Origin: Pseudomonadota bacterium
Lineage (GTDB): Bacteria; Pseudomonadota; Gammaproteobacteria; Burkholderiales; Burkholderiaceae
Length of the DNA: 10,620 bases
NCBI GenBank assembly: GCA_021783435.1
Contig: JAJXUC010000133.1
Span: 1 to 10,620, forward strand
Reading direction: 5' to 3'
In this document: positions 5,738-10,620 of the stretch, one piece after another
Position numbering within the stretch: position 1 is the first letter of the stretch
Layout: the number at the start of each line of letters is the position of its first letter
Made by a program: the position numbers and the translations under genes
Notes under the pieces: generated by a model
The model's input: only the letters and a program-made list of their open reading frames with translations
Told to the model about the DNA's origin: nothing
Database searches by the model: none

Positions 5738-6466
5738 TCAGGTCTTTCCACCGATATAGCCAGGAATCGCCACGGTCCGCTCCACCCAGGCAAAGACGCG
5801 GTTGATGGCGAACGCCGCCAGCACGTACAGTACCGTGGCGGCGCCGAAGGCGGCGAAGTAGCGGAACGTCATCTCCCCCATTTCGCGGGTGCGGAAGAAC
5901 AGCTCGGTCAGGCCGATCGAATACGCCACCGCCGAATTCTTCATCAGATTCATCGACTCCGAGGTCAGCGGCGGAATCACGATGCGAAAGGCCATGGGCA
6001 GCAGCACGAAGCGGTAGGTCTGGACTTGGGTCAGCCCCATGGCATAGCCCGCCAGCCGCTGGCCTCGCGGCAACGCGAGAATGCCGGACTTGACCTGCTC
6101 GGCGATGCGAGCCGAGGTGAACAGCCCGAGACATAGAACCGACTCAAGCAACTGAAAGCTGGTCGGGTTCATCGCAATGGCGAGACGCTTGAGCGGAGGA
6201 ATGAATTCCGGGATGACGAAATACCAGAGGAAGAACTGCACCAGCAAGGGAATGTTGCGGAACAGTTCGACATAGGCGTTGCACAGCCGGACCGCCCAGC
6301 GCCGGTCGGTGGTGCGCACGACGCCGAGCAGGGTGCCGAGCGTCATGGCCACGATCCAGGCCAGGGCGACGAGGATCAGGGTGTATTTGAAGCCGGAGAG
6401 CAGCGACAAGCCCCAGGTGGTGTCGCCATCCGGGGTGTCCTGCGAAAAAATGCCGAGGTCAAGCAT
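5738..6466 (-). CDS. gltJ: Glutamate/aspartate ABC transporter permease GltJ
   Basis: GltJ is the second permease half, pairing with GltK to form the membrane channel. The 242-residue product (E. coli 246) starts MLDLGIFSQDTPDGDTTW, the N-terminal periplasmic stretch seen in GltJ. It contains YVELFRNIPLLVQFFLWYFV and the EAA loop EQVKSGILALPRGQRLAGYA (about 123-142), then MGLTQVQTYRFVLLP. It ends AIPGYIGGKT, like the E. coli PGNMGGK tail. It is separated from gltI by 128 bp containing a strong stem-loop. Its ribosome binding site is weak. Confidence 0.95.
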   Translation of the reverse strand: MLDLGIFSQDTPDGDTTWGLSLLSGFKYTLILVALAWIVAMTLGTLLGVVRTTDRRWAVRLCNAYVELFRNIPLLVQFFLWYFVIPEFIPPLKRLAIAMNPTSFQLLESVLCLGLFTSARIAEQVKSGILALPRGQRLAGYAMGLTQVQTYRFVLLPMAFRIVIPPLTSESMNLMKNSAVAYSIGLTELFFRTREMGEMTFRYFAAFGAATVLYVLAAFAINRVFAWVERTVAIPGYIGGKT

Positions 6467-6506
6467 GAGGGGCTTTCATTCCGTGACCGTTTGGGTCTGC
6501 GGATCT

Positions 6507-6535
6507 CCCCGATGGCCGGATCGCGGCCGCCGGGG
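6507..6535 (-). other. Intercistronic stem-loop between gltI and gltJ
   Basis: On the minus strand CCCCG pairs with CGGGG and GGCCG with CGGCC, separated by a GC/AT internal mismatch, around a 5-base loop. No T-run follows, so it is not a typical terminator. Such hairpins after a binding-protein gene commonly stabilise the upstream mRNA or cause partial termination, giving more binding protein than permease; that role is inference here. Confidence 0.5.
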
Positions 6536-6594
6536 CATTCGAGACGAGGCTATGCTGCCCTGCGGGGGGCGGCGCCCGACCCGAATCGGCTTAC

Positions 6595-7491
6595 TTACTC
6601 CACGCCCTTGTCGTTGGGGTGGGCGAAAGCCTCCTTGATCGCCGCAGTCTCAGGGAAGTTCAGATTGATCCCCTTGGGCGGAATGGCGGTGGTGAACCAC
6701 TTGGTGTAGATCTTGTTGATCTCGCCCGAGGTCATCACGCCTGCGATGGTCTTGTCCACCAAGGCCTTGAACTGCGGATCGTCCTTGCGCAGCATCATGC
6801 TGTACGGCTCCTGCCGCAGCGAACCGGGCAGGATCTTGTACGCGGCGGGGTCCTTGGCATTGGCAATCTGGCCCGCGAGCAGAATGTCGTCCATCACGAA
6901 CGCCGAGGCGCGGCCGTCGGCCAGCAGCAGGAAGCTCTCGGCGTGATCCTTGCCGTAGATTTCCTTGAATTCCAGATCCTTGGTCTTTTCGTACTTCTTC
7001 AGCAACGGCACGGCGGTCGTGCCCGAGGTCGTCACGATGTTTTTGCCGCCGAGCTGCTCGAAGCTGTTGATGCCCGAATCCTTCTTCACCGCTGCGGTGA
7101 CGTTGATGACGAAGTAGGTCGGGCCGAACGCCACCTGCTTTTGCCGCGCGACCGAATTCGTGGTCGATCCGCACTCGAGGTCGATGGTGCCGTTGTCCAT
7201 CAGGGGAATGCGGTTGGATGAAGTGACCGGGACGTAATTCACCTTGAGATCAGGCATCTTCAGGTCAGCCTTGACCGCGTCGACGATCTTGCCGCACAGA
7301 TCCATGGCGTAGCCGATGGGCTTGCCATTGTTGTCCAGGTAGGAGAAGGGGATCGACGACTCGCGATAACCCACCGTGATGCTGCCGGTCTCCTTGACCT
7401 TCTTCAGTGTCCCCGTCAAACCCTGCGCCTGGGCGCCTGCCGCGAATGCCGTGAATACCAGGCCGATGACGGCCGCCTGCAATGTACGCAT
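6595..7491 (-). CDS. gltI: Glutamate/aspartate ABC transporter periplasmic binding protein
   Basis: This is a periplasmic solute-binding protein of SBP family 3 that delivers glutamate/aspartate to GltJK. I chose the ATG at 7491: CGGAG (7502-7498) lies 6 bases upstream, and the protein then starts with the signal peptide MRTLQAAVIGLVFTAFAAGA, with likely cleavage after AQA at residue 22. A start at 7512 would lack this. The product is 298 residues (E. coli GltI 302). Hallmarks are GYRESSIPFSYLDNNGKPIG, VTSSNRIPLMDNGTIDLECG, STTNSVARQ, VTTSGTTAVPLL, GKDHAESF and AFVMDDILLAG, all matching GltI-type ligand-site segments. The C-terminus AHPNDKGVE is also typical. It heads the gltIJKL operon. Confidence 0.96.
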   Translation of the reverse strand: MRTLQAAVIGLVFTAFAAGAQAQGLTGTLKKVKETGSITVGYRESSIPFSYLDNNGKPIGYAMDLCGKIVDAVKADLKMPDLKVNYVPVTSSNRIPLMDNGTIDLECGSTTNSVARQKQVAFGPTYFVINVTAAVKKDSGINSFEQLGGKNIVTTSGTTAVPLLKKYEKTKDLEFKEIYGKDHAESFLLLADGRASAFVMDDILLAGQIANAKDPAAYKILPGSLRQEPYSMMLRKDDPQFKALVDKTIAGVMTSGEINKIYTKWFTTAIPPKGINLNFPETAAIKEAFAHPNDKGVE

Positions 7492-7527
7492 AAGAATCTC
7501 CGTTTGGGTCATGGAATTTATGCCTCC

Positions 7528-7556
7528 AGTGTAACAACCGGATTCTTCGTGATAAA
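7528..7556 (-). promoter_or_regulatory. Possible promoter of gltIJKL
   Basis: On the minus strand TACACT (7533-7528) is a fair -10 box. TTTATC (7556-7551), 17 bp upstream, is a poor -35 box. The predicted start is about 30 nt before the gltI ATG. The weak -35 would suit an activated promoter, but no operator can be named. Confidence 0.35.
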
Positions 7557-7608
7557 GATTGAAACCCCCGCGAAAGAGTGGGCGCCGAATGATCGCGTCT
7601 CGCGCGGT

Positions 7609-9447
7609 TCAGGCCACGCGCTGTAAATCCAAGTCGTCGTCCCGGCGCACGTCATCCCGCTGCAAGGCCCACATGCGGGCATAGACGCCGTCCAGTTCGA
7701 GCAACTGCGCGTGCGTGCCGCGCTCGACGATGCGTCCGCCGTCCAACACCAGGATCTGGTGCGCGTCGACGATCGTCGACAAGCGATGGGCGATGATCAG
7801 CGTGGTGCGGTTTCTCGCCGCCAAGCGGATTTCCCCCTGGATGGCCCTTTCGTTGCGCGAATCGAGCTGCGACGTGGCCTCGTCGAAAATCAGGACGGGA
7901 GGGTTCTTCAGCAAGGCGCGGGCGATGGCCACGCGCTGTTTCTCGCCGCCGGAGAGCTTGAGCCCCCGCTCCCCGACCTGGGTCTGCCAGCCCATAGGTT
8001 GACGTTCGATGAAACCCTGGATTTGCGCGGCGCGCGCAACCTCCTCGACCTCGTCCTGGCTGGCTCCGGGGCGCCCATAGGCGATGTTGTAGCCGATGGT
8101 GTCGTTGAACAGCACCGTGTCCTGCGGCACCAGGCCCAGGGCCCCGCGCAGGCTGGCCTGGCTCACCTGACGGATATCCTGGCCGTCGATGGTGATGCGA
8201 CCGGCGTCCACGTCGTAAAAGCGGAACATCAGCCGCGACAGGGTGGACTTACCCGCCCCGGAAGGCCCGACGATTGCGACGGTTTCGCCACCGGGGACCT
8301 CGAAGCTCAAACCCTTGAGCACGGGGTGACCCGGCACATAGCCGAAATACACGTCCTCGAAGCACACGCTGCCGTGCGTCACCACCAGCGGTTTGGCGCC
8401 GGGGACATCGGCGATGTCGCGGTGCTGTTCGAGGATCGTGAACATGCGCTCGATGTCGGTGAGCGCCTGGCGGATCTCGCGATAGATCACGCCCAGGAAA
8501 CTCAGCGGCGCGTACAACTGAATCATGAAAGCATTCACAAGCACCAGATCGCCGAGATTCATCGTGCCGTTCACCACGCCCACGGTGGCGCGCCAGACCA
8601 GCAGCGTCACCGCCGCGGCAATGATGAAACTCTGCCCCATATTGAGCAACGACAGCGAGTTCTGCGACTTGACCGCCGCGCTCATCCAGCGGTGCAGGTT
8701 GTCGTCGTAGCGCCTCGCCTCATGCGCCTCGTTGCCGAAGATTTTCACGGTTTCATAGTTGAGCAGCGCATCCACGGCGCGCTGGTTTGCGCGCGAGTCC
8801 TGCTCGTTCATGGTGCGGCGCAAGCTGGTTCGCCACTCGGTGACCACCACGGTGAAGCTGATGTACAGCGCCAGCGCCACCAGCGCAATGCCGGCGAACC
8901 ACCAGTCGTACCTCACGATCAGGATCCCGATCACCAAGGCCATTTCGACCAGGGTCGGAAGAATGCTGTAGAGCGTGTAGGAGACCAGGCTGGAGATGCC
9001 GCGCGTGCCGCGCTCGATATCGCGCGACATGCCTCCAGTCTGCCGCTCGAGGTGATAGCGCAAGCTCAACGCAAACAGATGATCGAACACCTCCAGGGCG
9101 ATCTTGCGCACCGCGCCTTGCGTGACGCGTGAGAACACGATCTCGCGCAACTCCGTGAACAGGGACACGGCCAAGCGCAAGGCCCCATACGCGACCAGCA
9201 ACGCGACTGGCACGACCAGCACAGCACGCGGATCGCCGGGCCGCAGATCCAGCGCATTGACGATGTCCTTGAGCACCAGCGGCACGCCGACGTTGGCAAC
9301 CTTGGCCGCCAGCAGCATGACCAAGGCCAGCGACACGCGCAGCCGGTATTGCCAAAGGTAAGGCGCGAGATTGCGCAGCGCGGCCCAGCGGGACTTGGCT
9401 GCGCCTTGCGCTGGAGGCGGTACGTCGAACGAATCGTGATGTCGCAT
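7609..9447 (-). CDS. Atm1/HMT1-type ABC exporter (half-transporter, TMD-NBD fusion)
   Basis: This is an inner-membrane ABC half-transporter that acts as a homodimer. Bacterial Atm1-type proteins export glutathione conjugates and heavy-metal complexes. From the ATG at 9447 it is 612 residues. An N-terminal ABC type 1 exporter membrane domain (about 20-335) contains the Atm1 hallmarks DALLNYETVKIFGNEAHEAR and QLYAPLSFLGVIYREIRQ. The ATPase domain has Walker A GPSGAGKST (about 394-402), Q-loop Gln near 442, signature [15 protein letters not shown] (about 498-512), Walker B VLIFDEATSQLD and switch His in IIAHRLST (about 554). The tail is acidic/basic (RRDDDLDLQ). A longer start at 9537 would add 30 residues, but has no ribosome binding site and would overlap a possible -10 (AATAAT) for this gene. 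It diverges from the thioesterase gene and has no evident metal regulator beside it, so the substrate is unknown. Confidence 0.9.
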   Translation of the reverse strand: MRHHDSFDVPPPAQGAAKSRWAALRNLAPYLWQYRLRVSLALVMLLAAKVANVGVPLVLKDIVNALDLRPGDPRAVLVVPVALLVAYGALRLAVSLFTELREIVFSRVTQGAVRKIALEVFDHLFALSLRYHLERQTGGMSRDIERGTRGISSLVSYTLYSILPTLVEMALVIGILIVRYDWWFAGIALVALALYISFTVVVTEWRTSLRRTMNEQDSRANQRAVDALLNYETVKIFGNEAHEARRYDDNLHRWMSAAVKSQNSLSLLNMGQSFIIAAAVTLLVWRATVGVVNGTMNLGDLVLVNAFMIQLYAPLSFLGVIYREIRQALTDIERMFTILEQHRDIADVPGAKPLVVTHGSVCFEDVYFGYVPGHPVLKGLSFEVPGGETVAIVGPSGAGKSTLSRLMFRFYDVDAGRITIDGQDIRQVSQASLRGALGLVPQDTVLFNDTIGYNIAYGRPGASQDEVEEVARAAQIQGFIERQPMGWQTQVGERGLKLSGGEKQRVAIARALLKNPPVLIFDEATSQLDSRNERAIQGEIRLAARNRTTLIIAHRLSTIVDAHQILVLDGGRIVERGTHAQLLELDGVYARMWALQRDDVRRDDDLDLQRVA

Positions 9448-9585
9448 GAATTCGAGCTTGTCTGGAATTGGGTTGTCACGTGGCGATATCCGCAAGCCTT
9501 GGGATGGGTGCCAGGCAGCAGCAAGCCCCGGATTCATGCATTATTCAGGGCTGACCATCATCACTGCTGAAAGCGAGAAATTCCC

Positions 9586-9981
9586 GTGGAACAACCCGCA
9601 CAACTCCCGCCGGACCGGGAACCCATTCTGCGCATCCAACCCAGGCCCGCGGACGTGAACATGCATGGCGACATCTTCGGCGGCTGGATCATGGCCCAGG
9701 TGGACATGGCCGGCGGCATTGTCGCAGCCAGGCGCGCCGAGGGCCGCGTCGCAACGGTGGCCGTGAATCAGTTCGTGTTCAAGCATCCCGTCTTCGTCGG
9801 CGACGTGCTCTCGCTCTACGCCATGGTCACGCGCGTCGGCCGTACATCCATGACCGTCGAAGTCGAGGTGTACGCCGAACGCGGGATTCCGGATACCCAG
9901 GTATTTCGCGTCACCGAAGCCACGCTGACCTTCGTCGCCGTCGACGAGCAGCGCCGTCCTCGCCCCGTTCCATCCCATTGA
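9586..9981 (+). CDS. yciA: YciA-like acyl-CoA thioesterase (hotdog fold)
   Basis: This cytosolic enzyme hydrolyses acyl-CoA thioesters. The 131-residue protein (E. coli YciA 132) has the acyl-CoA hydrolase pattern: PADVNMHGDIFGGWIMAQVD near residues 21-40, with Asp40 at the catalytic Asp position known for YciA, then VAVNQFVFKHPVFVGDVLSL and VTEATLTFVAVDEQRRPRPV. The GTG start at 9586 is preceded by GCGAGAAA, a modest ribosome binding site. It is divergent from the Atm1-type exporter and convergent with rplY. Family members act on many acyl-CoAs, so the substrate cannot be given. Confidence 0.93.
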   Translation: MEQPAQLPPDREPILRIQPRPADVNMHGDIFGGWIMAQVDMAGGIVAARRAEGRVATVAVNQFVFKHPVFVGDVLSLYAMVTRVGRTSMTVEVEVYAERGIPDTQVFRVTEATLTFVAVDEQRRPRPVPSH

Positions 9982-10008
9982 TCCGTGGATATGGCGCATT
10001 GAATGCAA

Positions 10009-10030
10009 AGAGCCGCCCGAAGGCGGCTCT
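10009..10030 (-). terminator. Intrinsic terminator of rplY
   Basis: A perfect 9-bp stem (AGAGCCGCC with GGCGGCTCT) closes on a 4-base loop. On the minus strand it reads with a TTCG loop and is followed by TTTGCATT. It lies 46 bp after the rplY stop codon. The plus strand has no T-run after the stem, so it mainly serves rplY, although it may also help end the convergent thioesterase transcript. Confidence 0.8.
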
Positions 10031-10075
10031 CGGCGCAAACCTGCCGCGCGGGGAACCCGGCGCAGGCGGGCGTCG

Positions 10076-10620
10076 TTACTTCTTCTCCGCTTCCTTGGCG
10101 GCCGGTTCGGCGGCAGCCTCGGCCGCCTCCTCGGCGGCTTGGGAAAGCACGGTTGCGATCACCGGATTCTCGGAACCGTGGGTCACGACCGTCACCGAGC
10201 CCGGCAGCTTCAAGTCGTTGGCATGCAGGGAATGCCCCTTGTGCATGCCGCTCAGATCGACCTCGATGAATTCGGGGAGATCGCCGGGCAGGCAGTTGAT
10301 TTCCAACTCGCTGAGCACATGGCTGATCATGCCGCCTTCAAGCTTGACCGCGGGTGACTCCTCGGCATTCACGAAGTGCAGCGGCACCTTCATCGTGATC
10401 TTGCGATCGGCAGCCACGCGCATGAAATCGACATGCAGGACAAGGGGCTTGAAGGGATGGACCTGGTAATCCTTGAGCAGGACCCGGGTCTGTTGCTCGC
10501 CCACCGTCAGGTCGAGAATCGACGAGTGGAACTGCTCCTTCTTCAGCGCGTGGTAGAGCGCGTTGTGATCGAGCTCGATCATTTGCGCTTTCTGCTCACC
10601 GCCATAGACGATGCCGGGAA
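10076..10620 (-). CDS. rplY: Ribosomal protein bL25, long CTC form (N-terminus cut by window edge)
   Basis: bL25 binds 5S rRNA in the large ribosomal subunit. The frame is open through the right edge, reading [20 protein letters not shown], so the internal Met at 10582 is not the start. About 25-30 N-terminal residues are probably missing. Visible are LHVDFMRV at the end of the 5S-binding domain and, in the second TL5/CTC domain, [18 protein letters not shown] and [20 protein letters not shown]. It ends in a low-complexity Ala/Glu/Lys tail (about 20 residues), common in the long betaproteobacterial form. An intrinsic terminator follows. In many relatives pth lies just downstream of rplY; here the convergent thioesterase gene takes that place. 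Confidence 0.96.
   Translation of the reverse strand, partial: PGIVYGGEQKAQMIELDHNALYHALKKEQFHSSILDLTVGEQQTRVLLKDYQVHPFKPLVLHVDFMRVAADRKITMKVPLHFVNAEESPAVKLEGGMISHVLSELEINCLPGDLPEFIEVDLSGMHKGHSLHANDLKLPGSVTVVTHGSENPVIATVLSQAAEEAAEAAAEPAAKEAEKK

Noticed and set aside
7711..9132. 473-codon plus-strand ORF
   Set aside because: It is antisense to the Atm1-type exporter, whose ATPase motifs are all intact on the minus strand.
10076..10582. bL25 starting at the Met at 10582 as a complete 168-residue protein
   Set aside because: The upstream in-frame codons read [12 protein letters not shown], the usual bL25 sequence before this Met, and stay open to the window edge. The gene is partial.
1..10620. 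A new defence, mobile or CRISPR-like system
   Set aside because: I looked for direct-repeat arrays, transposase or integrase motifs, toxin-antitoxin pairs and reverse transcriptase motifs and saw none. The only tandem array is the MraZ operator.

Overview
The window looks like chromosomal DNA of a GC-rich betaproteobacterium, most likely Burkholderiales. This rests on the glutamate/aspartate ABC operon, a class I-like PyrC, a type A RNase P RNA, an MraZ-headed cell-division cluster at the left edge and a bL25 gene with a long C-terminal domain at the right edge. I cannot name the genus safely. Gene density is normal, and I see no insertion sequence, prophage, CRISPR array, tRNA or rRNA.

Layout, left to right. 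(1) The minus-strand mraZ gene leaves the window on the left. Its promoter is readable, and four AGTG repeats with an exact 10-bp period overlap and follow the -10 box, as expected for a self-repressing MraZ operator. (2) About 370 bp with no recognisable gene follows (523-888). (3) A plus-strand fluoride-resistance operon occupies about 889-2569. It has a sigma70-like promoter, a fluoride (crcB-motif) riboswitch, a frameshifted and truncated HyfC/HycD-like remnant, two tandem crcB (Fluc) channel genes and a DUF190 gene. (4) On the minus strand lie rnpB (2765-3107) and pyrC (3141-4220). Upstream of pyrC on the same strand is gltI-gltJ-gltK-gltL (7491 down to 4289), a complete glutamate/aspartate uptake system. 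(5) A minus-strand Atm1-type ABC exporter (7609-9447) diverges from a plus-strand YciA-like acyl-CoA thioesterase (9586-9981). (6) The minus-strand bL25 gene (rplY), with a clear intrinsic terminator, runs off the right edge.

How the parts work together: the fluoride operon senses fluoride by RNA and removes it through Fluc channels. The seven bases 982-988 contain the 3' strand of the aptamer pseudoknot and are also a perfect complement of the ribosome binding site at 1028-1034. This suggests a direct either/or translational switch. The ORF whose ribosome binding site is switched is no longer an intact protein gene. Its zero frame stops 15 bp before the first crcB start, so control of crcB may now work by translational coupling or polarity. 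The two CrcB paralogues have opposite positive-charge distributions, consistent with an antiparallel heterodimer. These points in the fluoride region are the most interesting part of the window; the rest is ordinary housekeeping and transport.
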